A stretch of 64,000 bases of DNA, from assembly GCF_027942865.1 (NCBI RefSeq), contig NC_134513.1:36697429-36761428 (forward strand). Direction: 5' to 3'. The DNA is from Odontesthes bonariensis (lineage: Eukaryota > Chordata > Actinopteri > Atheriniformes > Atherinopsidae). Under the pieces are notes generated by a model. That model had not been told where the DNA came from and did not search any database. It saw only the letters and a list, made by a program, of their open reading frames with translations. The position numbers and the translations under genes are program-made. Shown here piece after piece: positions 35,713 through 47,500 of the stretch (position 1 is its first letter; each line of letters begins with the position of its first letter).

Positions 35713-35756
35713 TCTATCTTAAAGCTGTTGATTTATTCATTAAACAGGTTTTTATT

Positions 35757-36596
35757 AGGAGCCAAACAGCTGGAAGGCGGTCAGGTGGGACTTTTAGGGC
35801 GGAGCCAAACAGCTGGAAGGTGGTCAGGTGGGACTTTTAGGGCGGAGCCAAACAGCTGGAAGGCGGTCAGGTGGGACTTTTAGGGCGGAGCCAAACAGCT
35901 GGAAGGAGGTCAGGTGGGACTTTTAGGGCGGAGCCAAACAGCTGGAAGGCGGTCAGGTGGGACTTTTAGGGCGGAGCCAAGCAGCTGGAATGCGGTCAGG
36001 TGGGACTTTTAGGGCGGAGCCAAACAGCTGGAAGGAGGTCAGGTGGGACTTTTAGGGTGGAGCCAAACAGCTGGAAGGCGGTCAGGTAGGACTTTTAGGG
36101 CGGAGCCAAGCAGCTGGAAGGCGGTCAGGTGGGACTTTTAGGGCGGAGCCAAGCAGCTGGAAGGCGGTCAGGTGGGACTTTTAGGGCGGAGCCAAACAGC
36201 TGGAAGGCGGTCAGGTGGGACTTTTAGGGCGGAGCCAAACAGCTGGAAGGCGGTCAGGTGGGACTTTTAGGGCGGAGCCAAACAGCTGGAAGGCGGTCAG
36301 GTGGGACTTTTAGGGCGGAGCCAAACAGCTGGAAGGAGATCAGGTGGGACTTTTAGGGCGGAGCCAAGCAGCTGGAAGGCGGTCAGGTGGGACTTTTAGG
36401 GCGGAGCCAAGCAGCTGGAATGCGGTCAGGTGGGACTTTTAGGGCGGAGCCAAGCAGCTGGAAGGCGGTCAGGTGGGACTTTTAGGGCGGAGCCAAACAG
36501 CTGGAATGCGGTCAGGTGGGACTTTTAGGGCAGAGCCAAACAGCTGGAAGGCGGTCAGGTGGGACTTTTAGGGCGGAGCCAAACAGCTGGAAGCTG
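35757..36596. repeat. Minisatellite C: 43-bp unit, about 19 copies
   Basis: The unit starts GGAGCCAAACAGCTGGAAGG and ends GGACTTTTAGGGC. Copies are nearly identical, with a few single-base variants (AAACAG/AAGCAG, GGCGG/GGAGG/TGCGG), which suggests recent expansion. Confidence 0.96.
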
Positions 36597-37427
36597 CAGG
36601 AACCTGAATCAGCTGACTGATCGGACGTCATCCTCAGGTTCCACCTATAGCTGATGCTTTTCTCCAAACGGGGGGCCTTGTGGGAATCCTGGGGCATCGA
36701 ACCGGTGGAACACGACCACTGGACCTCCTGAGCCGCTCTGATGAATTTGTGGTGAAATGTTGGACCTATTGCTGGTTTCAGTGTCAAAGGAACCAACTCA
36801 GAAAGAGTTTGTTTGTCAGGGCTGGTGCTGGTCCCAGTTCTGGTTCAGAGCCCACTTTGACCCAGTTATTTCTGTTTGGACCGCTTCAGTCCTGAAAAAC
36901 AGCAGCACCAAGTCTTTGTTGGTGCAGAACCGGTCAAAGAGTCCAAGTTAGAAGAAGAGCTCAGTTTCAGGTTTTAAAACTGGATCTGAACCTGAATCAT
37001 GATGGGGCTGAAACATTCCTCCTCCATCATGGCTGCCCCCATCGGCCCTGTATGATCTCTGACTCTGTGTCCTCTCGGATCAGGGCTTATCAGACATGAG
37101 TTAAAGTCCAACAACTGGAAGTTCTTCCTGATACTGACAGGATCATTAGCATGCGAAAGCTCTCAGAAATCACCAGAACTACCCTCATATTTTCCTCTTG
37201 TTCCTTTGAAAAAGAAACCATCTCTTCCTTCAGTTTGTGATGTTCTGTTTTCATCATGTTGTAGTAACGCAGGTTCTCCTTCTCTTCTGTTTGACATGTT
37301 GTATAGAAAGATTTTATTTCCACTTTCACTGAGCAGCAGCAGCAGGTTCCTCTCTGACCACATTCTGCTCATTTATAGCTTTGATTCACTGTTATGTTCA
37401 ACAGTCCTGTTCAGCTTAATTTCTTTC
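36597..37427. other. Intergenic DNA between arrays C and D
   Basis: No known domain. A minus-strand frame (37090-37372) rich in Lys/Glu looks mildly coiled-coil, but I recognise no family and see no splice context to call it an exon. Confidence 0.4.
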
Positions 37428-38661
37428 TGTTTCCATGGTAACAGCTGCAGAGATTCACTGAAACATGTTCCAACATGAACATAAACCCAGAATCTGAGTC
37501 AGAAGCAGAGTTAGTTCAGTTCTGGGCAGCTTTAAAGTGAATATCTGCAGATGTTTCCATGGTAACAGCTGCAGAGAGTCACTGAAACATGTTCCAACAT
37601 GAACATAAACCCAGAATCTGAGGCAGAAGCAGAGTTAGTTCAGTTCTGAGCAGCTTTAAAGTGAATATCTGCAGATGTTTCCATGGTAACAGCTGCAGAG
37701 ATTCACTGAAATATGTTCCAACATGAACATAAACCCAGAATCTGAGGCAGAACCAGAGTTAGTTCAGTTCTGAGCAGCTTTAAAGTGAATATCTGCAGAT
37801 GTTTCCATGGTAACAGCTGCAGAGATTCACTGAAACATGTTCCAACATGAACATAAACCCAGAATCTGAGTCAGAAGCAGAGTTAGTTCAGTTCTGAGCA
37901 GCTTTAAAGTGAATATCTGCAGATGTTTCCATGGTAACAGCTGCAGAGATTCACTGAAACATGTTCCAACATGAACATAAACCCAGAATCTGAGGCAGAA
38001 GCAGAGTTAGTTCAGTTCTGAGCAGCTTTAAAGTGAATATCTGCAGATGTTTCCATGGTAACAGCTGCAGAGAGTCACTGAAACATGTTCCAACATGAAC
38101 ATAAACCCAGAATCTGAGGCAGAAGCAGAGTTAGTTCAGTTCTGAGCAGCTTTAAAGTGAATATCTGCAGATGTTTCCATGGTAACAGCTGCAGAGAGTC
38201 ACTGAAACATGTTCCAACATGAACATAAACCCAGAATCTGAGGCAGAAGCAGAGTTAGTTCAGTTCTGAGCAGCTTTAAAGTGAATATCTGCAGATGTTT
38301 CCATGGTAACAGCTGCAGAGATTCACTGAAACATGTTCCAACATGAACATAAACCCAGAATCTGAGGCAGAAGCAGAGTTAGTTCAGTTCTGAGCAGCTT
38401 TAAAGTGAATATCTGCAGATGTTTCCATGGTAACAGCTGCAGAGATTCACTGAAACATGTTCCAACATGAACATAAACCCAGAATCTGAGGCAGAAGCAG
38501 AGTTAGTTCAGTTCTGAGCAGCTTTAAAGTGAATATCTGCAGATGTTTCCATGGTAACAGCTGCAGAGATTCACTGAAACATGTTCCAACATGAACATAA
38601 ACCCAGAATCTGAGGCAGAACCAGAGTTAGTTCAGTTCTGAGCAGCTTTAAAGTGAATATC
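37428..38661. repeat. Minisatellite D: 124-bp unit, about 10 copies, fused to a Tc1 relic
   Basis: The marker TTCCATGGTAACAGCTGC recurs every 124 bp (37431, 37555, 37679, 37803 and on to about 38545). Units are almost identical. The rightmost unit runs without a break into the C-terminal codons of a minus-strand Tc1 transposase relic; the shared sequence begins at GCAGATATTCACTTTAAAGC. Confidence 0.95.
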
Positions 38662-39235
38662 TGCTCTGAGCTCCTTTCTCCTCCAGCACAGCCTGAACCC
38701 TCTCAGACGAGCTTTCTGTCCTTTCTTTAAGGAGTCTTCAGGAATAGTTCTCCAGGCTTCTTGAAGGACATCCCAAAGCTCTTCTTTGGATGTGGGCTGC
38801 CTTTTGTTCCGTTCTCTGCCAACATGATCCCACACTGCTTCAGTAATGTTGAGCTCCGGGCTCTGGGGAGGATTCATCCCTCCATCAGACCTGCTGCCAC
38901 TGATTTTCAGCCCACTTCTTGTGTCCTTTGGCCCAGCTCAGCCTTTTCTCCCTGTTTCCCTTCCTGAAGAACGGCTTCTTGACAGCCACCCTTCCATGGA
39001 GCCCATTTCTGATGAGGCTTGGGCCAACAGCAGATGGATCAGCTGAAGGTCCAGATGCATCTCTCAGCTCCTGTGTCAGGTCTTTGCTGGATTTTTTCCT
39101 CTTTCTTAAGGACATCACTTTCAGATCCTGTTCATCTGCTGGAGATAGTTCTTTAGGCCTGACACTTCTTCTTCTGTCACTTCTTCTTGTTTCTCTTTGA
39201 GCTTCACTTCATCACAGATTAATCAGCAGCTGATT
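38640..39235 (-). pseudogene. Tc1-like transposase relic, internally deleted
   Basis: Minus-strand reading from about 39235: a poor N-terminus, then SPADEQDLKVMSLRKRKKSS and IRNGLHGRVAVKKPF (DNA-binding and linker region), KGHKKWAENQWQQV, then a jump to PPQSPELNITEAVWDHVGRE and KRQPTSKEELWDVLQEAW, the C-terminal third of Tc1 transposases. The central DDE region between about 38885 and 38877 is missing and frames differ. The last codons read VLEEKGAQSRYSL then stop, and they run into the 124-bp array. Confidence 0.88.
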
Positions 39236-40310
39236 TAGCTCCTGTCTCTTTAAGAGTCTCTTCCAGGCTGCTGATTGGTCTCTGGTCCAGTTTAATATAA
39301 TGTGTTTCATGGTGATGTCACTGAATAAATCCTGGAAAACAAACAAGCCCTCCCTTGGTTTTTATGAACACTTCTTGAAGCCGTGCTTTAGAATAAATCT
39401 AAATCTTTCCACCATCTTGAGCTGGAATCACATGATCGATCAGCTGTGCTTTCTGGAGAATAAGCATGTAAAATGGCTGAAGATCTCCATGATTCTCTGC
39501 TTCTGTTTGTCTTTCTCCTTTAGTTTAGTTTCCTTGGTGAGCTCGAGTGTTTCCTTCAGCCATGAGGAAGTCAGCCTCCAGCGCCACCTGCTGGCACACA
39601 CTGGTTTATTCTTTCTGAAGCAGCTGATGGAGACGAGTCTGAATGTTAAAGATGAAGTGACATGTCAGAAGTTTGACAGTTGGATGGAAACGGTTACTGT
39701 GATGTGTTCGTGGAGGCGTGTTTCAGCTCTGAAACGATTTCCCTCAGAGATGTCGGTGTGTTTTCCATTTTATGAAGAATTTAATCAGAAATATCAGTTT
39801 AAACCTCAGTTTATAACCTGAACCTTCACACAAGCAGGTGTGGGCGGGGTCAAAGTCCTCTGATTTCAGAGCTGCGCTGTTGACCTTTGGCCTGCTGCAG
39901 GTGTCACTGCAGAGAATCAGGAAGCAGCCGCTGCTTTTTACCTGATAAACATCAGGACTGCTTGTGTCTGACGTCACCACGCTGATACCATCTGACTCGT
40001 GTACGAAGAGTCCAGAGTTTTACTTTTTGTGTGTCGTTTGTCCGGATTTCTTCAGCTTTCCTGCTCAGAGTGAACATCAGTTATTTGATGTAACTCACAT
40101 AAACAGCTCTCTGATTGTATCTTTAAAACTATCTTTAAAGCCAGGTTTGTTCTTCAGAAAACATCCAACACATAAGACCAGTTTTTCAGATTTTAAATGA
40201 TACCTTGAAGCTTTCACTGGGATTAACAGCCTGTAGCCAGAACATTAAAGCCTCGTCCACTTGTTTACAGAGGTATTTCTTTTAAAAAAATAAAAAATGT
40301 GGGGGGCTTT
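39236..40310. other. Intergenic DNA, nothing recognised
   Basis: An open plus frame (39300-39821) has no known motif and no convincing splice sites. Confidence 0.4.
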
Positions 40311-40478
40311 TTTTATGCCTTTAATGTTAGGACAGTTGGAGAGAGACAGGAAGCAGGGGGCAGAGAGAGGGGGGAGACATGCAGCAAAGGGACTCTAGCC
40401 GGGGCCAGCTGCAGCGAGGACTGTAGCCTCTGTACATGGGGCGGCTGCTTAACCCACTACGCCACCGACCGCCCCTTA
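40311..40478 (-). mobile_element. tRNA-derived SINE-like repeat
   Basis: Read on the minus strand, the head carries GGTGGCGTAGTGGGTTAAGC, a good Pol III A-box. The B-box region is degenerate. Then come the body (CATGCAGCAAAGG complement, CCTGTCTCTCTCC) and an end of TTAAAGGCATAAAAAAAGCC, the arrangement of a common fish SINE-like repeat. It is inactive-looking and stands alone here. Confidence 0.65.
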
Positions 40479-40489
40479 CAGAGGTATTT

Positions 40490-41765
40490 CTACTAGATTT
40501 GAACCATTGGACGCCATTTGTGCCACCTCCTTTCTGGTGTGATCTCAGCACGTTCATGGCCTTTCATGTCAAAGTCACTTATTAGGAATTGTACTGTTGG
40601 GCTTAAATCCATAGTCTAGCCTGACCAGAGGTCTGTTGGTGCTCTTCTTTCTTAAATTTCATTCAACGCTAGCTGGAAAGACCAGGCGAGTTCCCAACTC
40701 AGCGACCTGGCTTTTGGCCGAACCAGTTGGGAGCTCTGGAGCTGGTCCAGATCTAACCGACTTTGGTTTGCTCGGCAAAGAACACAGCTCACCCACAAAC
40801 TAATAGGGAGGTTGTTTTGCAGCAAACTAGCTCTGTCGATCTCCGTGCCGGAAATTCAGGTGAAGAAGAGTAACTGCTATCGCTACCCAGTGACATCTTG
40901 GCTGGCTTTAGGCTGAACAAGTTGGGAACTCTGAAGCCCGAGCTAGCTGGCTGGAAACTAACACTCTGTGCCTTTCTAACGTCATCATTCTGTGCTTTTA
41001 TGATTTAGCTTCCCCTTCCTGAGAATCGCTCTCCAGATCAAACATTTGCGTACGAACTATGTTAGAATAAAGAGAGCCTGGTGTAAACGGTAAAAGGGGC
41101 ATGGCTGAGTATCGGCTCTGGTTCCATGTTCAGTCATTTAGCAGCAGAAACTGACAGGAGGATGTTCAGAAACCGTCGCAGCAGGTTGGTTTCAGAGCGA
41201 ATGCAGAGAAGCTGCGTGACGTGTGATGCCATCTGTTCGGAGGTCTGCAGCTGATAATCGACACATCAGATGCCTGCAGAGGAATGTCCCGGCTTGAAAA
41301 AACAGAATTGGAATCCCATTTATTCAGAGGAGGTGGAACACGATGTTAGACGCAGCCTGGGGCTCCAGCTGCTGCTCCTCACACTTTAATAGCCCTGGAA
41401 AACACACTGTGTGCTTTGAGCGCCTCTTTAATTCAGTTTCACCCCTTCACACAGTCCAGCCTGTTTCCTCCTGCTGTTACATTCCTCTGCTTCAAAACAA
41501 TTGTGGAAACATCACAGCGCTCAGCTGAAGAAGACGCTCTGCTTTCATTCATTCAGAGAAATGCAGCTCTGTGAACACAAAGCTGGTAGAAAACCTCTCT
41601 GACACAGAGCTGTAAGGCACCACTGATCTCCTGAATCCATTCGATTAAGATTTCTCCTTGAGCCACAGAAGACTGCAGATATGGAGAGATGTTTTCACTC
41701 AGTTAGTTTGAGCCACAGAGACGTGACAACAGGACCAAAATAACCAGAGGAAGCTTCAAGCTGCA
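40490..41765. other. Intergenic DNA, nothing recognised
   Basis: I see no coding exon, repeat array or transposon terminus in this stretch. Confidence 0.4.
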
Positions 41766-41770
41766 GCAGA

Positions 41771-43053
41771 TATGGACCCTGGGGTGGACCCGGGGGTGGA
41801 CTCTGAGGTGGACCCGGGGGTGGACCCGGGGGTGGACTCTGAGGTGGACTCTGAGGTGGACCCGGGGGTGGACTCTGAGGTGGACCCGGGGGTGGACCCG
41901 GGGGTGGACTCTGAGGTGGACCCGGGGGTGGACCCGGGGGTGGACCCGGGGGTGGACTCTGAGGTGGACCTGGGGATGGACCCGGGGGTGGACCCGGGGG
42001 TGGACTCTGAGGTGGACCCGGGGGTGGACCCGGTGATGGACCCGGGGGTGGACTCTGAGGTGGACCCGGGGGTGGACCCGGTGATGGACCCGGGGGTGGA
42101 CTCTGAGGTGGACCCGGGGATGGACCCGGTGATGGACCCGGGGGTGGACTCTGAGGTGGACCCGGGGGTGGACTCTGAGGTGGACCTGGGGGTGGACCCG
42201 GGGGTGGACCCGGGGGTGGACTCTGAGGTGGACCCGGGGGTGGACCCCGGGGATGGACCTGGGGATGGACCTGGGGATGGACCCGGGGGTGGACCCGGGG
42301 GTGGACCCGGTGATGGACCTGGGGATGGACCCGGGGGTGGACCCGGGGGTGGACCCGGTGATGGACCCGGGGGTGGACCCCGGGGATGGACCTGGGGATG
42401 GACCTGGGGATGGACCTGGGGATGGACCCGGGGGTGGACCCGGGGGTGGACCTGGGGATGGACCCGGGGGTGGACCCGGGGGTGGACCCGGTGATGGACC
42501 CGGGGGTGGACTCTGAGGTGGACCCGGGGATGGACCCGGTGATGGACCCGGGGGTGGACTCTGAGGTGGACCCGGGGGTGGACTCTGAGGTGGACCTGGG
42601 GGTGGACCCGGGGGTGGACCCGGGGGTGGACTCTGAGGTGGACCCGGGGGTGGACCCCGGGGATGGACCTGGGGATGGACCTGGGGATGGACCCGGGGGT
42701 GGACCCGGGGATGGACCCGGGGATGGACCCTGGGGTGGACTCTGAGATGGACCCGGGGATGGACCCGGGGGTGGACCCGGGGGTGGACCCGGGGGTGGAC
42801 TCTGAGGTGGACCCGGGGGTGGACCCCGGGGTGGACTTTGAGGTGGACTTTGAGGTGGACCCGGGGGTGGACCTGGGGATGGACCCGGGGGTGGACTCTG
42901 AGGTGGACCCGGGGGTGGACCCGGGGGTGGACCCCGGGGTGGACTTTGAGGTGGACCCGGGGGTGGACCTGGGGATGGACCCGGGGGTGGACTTTGAGGT
43001 GGACCCGGGGGTGGACCCGGGGGTGGACCCGGGGGTGAAACCGGGGGTGGACG
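41771..43053. repeat. Minisatellite E: 12-bp unit GGTGGACCCGGG
   Basis: Alternating units GGACCCGGGGGT and GGACTCTGAGGT (with GGACCTGGGGAT and GGACCCGGTGAT variants) run for 1.28 kb, roughly 107 copies. The unit keeps frame, so open frames encoding V-D-P-G and V-D-S-E repeats appear; I do not call them genes. It ends about 1.3 kb before the first dusp16 coding exon. Confidence 0.96.
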
Positions 43054-44017
43054 GTGTGTGTTGCTGCAGCAGGAACGTGTCTGGGATTTTCTGGTTGTCT
43101 GAGTCGAATGTGTAACTGCAGGTTTTACAACATGAGGGGATTTCCTGCTGCAGAGCTCCGAGTCAGGCAGACACGTTTGGACCGGACTCAGGAGTAATTA
43201 GCTGCTGCTTCACTCTGATAACCTGGAGTTGTTCTGTCTGAGCACACCTGGATTAAACACCTGAGGACGGAAAATCACTGCTGGGGTTGTTTCCTCTGGA
43301 ACATCCAGAGCTCTGTCGCTGACACAGATTCATAATTATTTTTATCAAAGCGAGCACACCTGCAACCAAAACTTAAACTTAGGAGGGTTCAGTTTAATCA
43401 TCTGGGAAAAATAAACCCTATTTAAACATTTACTGACTTTCTGCTCAGTTAAAAACTTTCTTTTATCTTTCTTTCACGTCTCCTTGTTCATTAAACAAGC
43501 TTAATTTTCAGTCAAAGAGATTTATAAAGGAAATACAAGGTCAATAAAACAACAGCTGAGATGTTCAGTTTAGAAACTGATTGTTTTGGATTCTGCTCTG
43601 CCTTTAAAGCTTTATTTTCTGTCCTGAGAAAATGATTTAATCTGTGGTAAAGATTATATTTTCTGTCTTGTTTTCAGTCTCTTAAATCCGCCCAAATCTT
43701 TTGGACTATTTCAATGTTTTTTTAAATTTTTTGATGATGATATTTAAATTTTTATATACCTCCATACTGATAAATGAAATGAGTGATAAATAAAGACTTA
43801 AAGTCACTTTATAGGTATTATAATGTGATTTTAGATTATTTTTTTTTTTTGTGGTACTCTTGTTGTTCCGTAGTTGAACTTTGTTTCTAATTCCGTTTCT
43901 CAGAGTTTCAAACCTTCATCATGAAGACGGGGGGCGAGCTGCAGGGTGATGTCATCAGGAGAGACGCCGCCTTCTGTTTCACGCCGGCTGTGGAGTGAAT
44001 GAGCCGCACACACACTG

Positions 44018-44063
<46 letters not shown>

Positions 44064-44326
44064 ATTAAAGCGGTCAGTGGGCTTCGTCTTCCTCTTCCTC
44101 GCTCTCCCTGCGGCTGCCATCAGGATGACATCACACCCGGCTGACACAATGGAGCTCTTCATCCTCTGAGGTTCGTCGCCAGGCTGTGTCACTGCGCTGG
44201 AGCGCCGGCTGGGACGCCCAGGAGGAGGAAGAGGAGGAAGAGGGGGAGGAAGGAGACTGCAACCAGGGAGGGAGGGGGGGTGGGGGGGTGGGGGGGTGGG
44301 CGGGAACTGAGGAGTGGTTGTCTGAC
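43054..44326. other. Region upstream of dusp16 coding exon 1
   Basis: AT-rich, then a CA repeat and a GC-rich segment. Some of it may be 5' untranslated exon: a pyrimidine-rich TTTCTCAG at about 43903 could be an acceptor. I cannot place the transcription start. Confidence 0.4.
44021..44061. repeat. (CA)n microsatellite
   Basis: About 20 perfect CA units. Confidence 0.97.
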
Positions 44327-44590
44327 ATGTCGGAGCGTTCGGGGTCCAGGTGCGGATCGGGGATGCTGCGGCCCGACTCGGTGCGGCCCATTGGGGCGGA
44401 GGCGCTGGTGGCGCTGCTGGAGGGGGGGTTGGACCGGGTGGTGCTGATCGACAGCCGGCCCTTCGTGGACTACAACGCTGCGCACATCCTGGAGGCGGTC
44501 AACGTGAACTGCTCCAAGCTGATGAAGAGAAGGCTGCAGCAGGACAAGGTGCAGATCGCTGAGCTGCTGCAGCACTCAGCCAAGAAGAAG
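44327..44590 (+). CDS. dusp16: dusp16 coding exon 1 (rhodanese-like domain start, docking motif)
   Basis: ATG at 44327, with an alternative in-frame ATG at 44363. Ends HSAKKK with donor AAG|GTGAGG. It carries [11 protein letters not shown] and the basic docking motif. Confidence 0.93.
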
Positions 44591-47500
44591 GTGAGGGGTC
44601 ACACGGGGCGGGAGGGGTCACACGGGGCGGGAGGGGTCAGATGGGACGGGAGGGGAGGGGTCACACGGGACGGGAGGGGTCACACGGGACGGGAGGGGTC
44701 AGACGGGACGGGAGGGGTCACATGGGACGGGAGGGGAGGGGTCACACGGGACGGGACGGGTCACATGGGACGGGAGGGGTCACACGGGACGGGAGGGGTC
44801 ACATGGGACGGGAGGGGAGGGGTCACACGGGACGGGACGGTTCACATGGGACGGGAGGGGTCAGACGGGTCGGGAGGGGTCACACGGATTGGGAAGGGTC
44901 ACACGGGACGGGAGGGGAGGGGTCACACGGGACGGGACGGTTCACATGGGACGAGAGGGGTCAGACGGGTCGGGAGGGGTCACATGGGACGGGAGGGGGG
45001 GGGTCACACGGGACGGGACGGGTCACATGGGTCGGGAGGGGTCACACGGGTCGGGAGGGGTCACACGGAGCGGGTCACACGGGGCGGGAGGGGTCAGATG
45101 GGGCGGGAGGGGTCAGACGGGTCGGGAGGGGTCACACGGAGCAGGTCACACGGGGCGGGAGGGGTCAGACGGGTCGGGAGGGGTCAGACGGGTCGGGAAG
45201 GGTCACACGGGACGGGAGGGGTCACACGGGATGGGACCGGAGGGGTCACACGGGATGGGAAGGGTCAGATGGGGCGGGAGGGGTCAGATGGGATGGGAGG
45301 GGTCAGATGGGTCGGGAGGGGTCACACGGAGCGAGAGGGGTCAGATGGGTCGGGAGGGGTCAGATGGGTCGGGAGGGGTCACACGGGGCGAGAGGGGTCA
45401 GATGGGTCGGGAGGGGTCACACGGGATGGGAGGGGTCAGATGGGGCGGGAGGGGTCAGATGGGTCGGGAGGGGTCACACGGAGCGAGAGGGGTCACACGG
45501 GATGGGAGGGGTCAGATGGGTCGGGAGGGGTCAGATGGGTCGGGAGGGGTCAGATGGGTCGGGAGGGGTCACACGGGGCGAGAGGGGTCAGATGGGTCGG
45601 GAGGGGTCACACGGGATGGGAGGGGTCAGATGGGGCGGGAGGGGTCAGATGGGTCGGGAGGGGTCACACGGAGCGAGAGGGGTCACACGGGATGGGAGGG
45701 GTCACACGGGATGGGAGGGGTCAGATGGGTCGGGAGGGGTCAGATGGGTCGGGAGGGGTCAGATGGGTCGGGAGGGGTCACACGGGGCGGGAGGGGTCAC
45801 ACGGGATGGGAGGGGTCAGATGGGGCGGGAGGGGTCACACGGGATGGGAGGGGTCAGATGGGTCGGGAGGGGTCAGATGGGTCGGGAGGGGTCACACGGG
45901 ATGGGAGGGGTCAGATGGGGCGGGAGGGGTCAGATGGGTCGGGAGGGGTCACACGGGGCGAGAGGGGTCAGATGGGTCGGGAGGGGTCAGACGGGATGGG
46001 AGGGGTCAGATGGGTCGGGAGGGGTCAGATGGGTCGGGAGGGGTCACACGGGATGGGAGGGGTCAGATGGGTCGGGAGGGGTCAGATGGGTCGGGAGGGG
46101 TCACACGGGGCGAGAGGGGTCAGATGGGTCGGGAGGGGTCACACGGGATGGGAGGGGTCAGATGGGGCGGGAGGGGTCAGATGGGTCGGGAGGGGTCACA
46201 CGGAGCGAGAGGGGTCACACGGGATGGGAGGGGTCAGATGGGGCGGGAGGGGTCACACGGGATGGGAGGGGTCAGATGGGTCGGGAGGGGTCACACGGGG
46301 CGGGAGGGGTCACACGGGATGGGAGGGGTCAGATGGGGCGGGAGGGGTCACACGGGATGGGAGGGGTCAGATGGGTCGGGAGGGGTCAGATGGGTCGGGA
46401 GGGGTCACACGGGATGGGAGGGGTCAGATGGGGCGGGAGGGGTCAGATGGGTCGGGAGGGGTCACACGGGGCGAGAGGGGTCAGATGGGTCGGGAGGGGT
46501 CAGACGGGATGGGAGGGGTCAGATGGGTCGGGAGGGGTCAGATGGGTCGGGAGGGGTCACACGGGATGGGAGGGGTCAGATGGGTCGGGAGGGGTCACAC
46601 GGGGCGGGAGGGGTCACACGGGATGGGAGGGGTCAGATGGGGCGGGAGGGGTCACACGGGATGGGAGGGGTCAGATGGGTCGGGAGGGGTCAGATGGGTC
46701 GGGAGGGGTCACACGGGATGGGAGGGGTCAGATGGGGCGGGAGGGGTCAGATGGGTCGGGAGGGGTCACACGGGGCGAGAGGGGTCAGATGGGTCGGGAG
46801 GGGTCAGACGGGATGGGAGGGGTCAGATGGGTCGGGAGGGGTCAGATGGGTCGGGAGGGGTCACACGGGATGGGAGGGGTCAGATGGGTCGGGAGGGGTC
46901 AGATGGGTCGGGAGGGGTCACACGGAGCGGGAGGGGTCAGACGGGGCGAGAGGGGTCAGACGGGATGGGAGGGGTCAGATGGGTCGGGAGGGGTCGAAAG
47001 ATCTGTGTGTGACTCTCAGGAAGTGAGCTGACCCTCCTGGATGCTGATTGGCTGCAGGTCAGTGATGCGTCCGTGTGTGTGTGTTGCAGCTGGAGCTGCA
47101 GGGCGACCAGGAGGTCGTCGTCTACGATCAGAGCTCCTCGGACCTGGCCGCTCTCGGCGCCGACTGTTTCCTCAGCGTCCTGCTGGTTAAACTGGAGAGG
47201 AGCTTCCCCTCCGTGCACCTGCTCTCAGGTGAGTCCAGCTGTGGCCAGGTGGAGCACTTCCTGTTGAAGTTTGTTCCATAAGTACAGCAACCTTCATCTG
47301 TTCAACATTGGTAGAAGGAACCGCCATTAATTCCTTTTCATGCAGCAGATTAAAGGTCCAAAACGTCTTCTTACGTCGTGTTGTTAACTGTGTGCAGATC
47401 ATAGCTTCGCTGTTCACTACACGGCGTCGCTGATTTATCTGCAGCAGCCTGTAATATTTGGGAAGGACTTTGGTGAAGTAGCCGGGGTTAACAGTTACCA

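Noticed and set aside
37090..37372. Lys/Glu-rich minus-strand frame resembling a coiled coil
   Set aside because: No recognised family, no splice context and no neighbouring exon; left unassigned.
40441..40478. tRNA gene suggested by an A-box
   Set aside because: The B-box and cloverleaf are degenerate and the flanking body and tail match a SINE-like repeat.
41772..43115. Frames encoding V-D-P-G and V-D-S-E repeats
   Set aside because: By-product of the 12-bp array E; no conserved domain or splice structure.
44591..47031. Extension of the dusp16 first exon through the Gly/Arg/His repeat (946-codon frame)
   Set aside because: The frame continues only because the 20-bp unit has no stop codon. 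The donor AAG|GTGAGG and the next exon at 47090 restore the known protein exactly.
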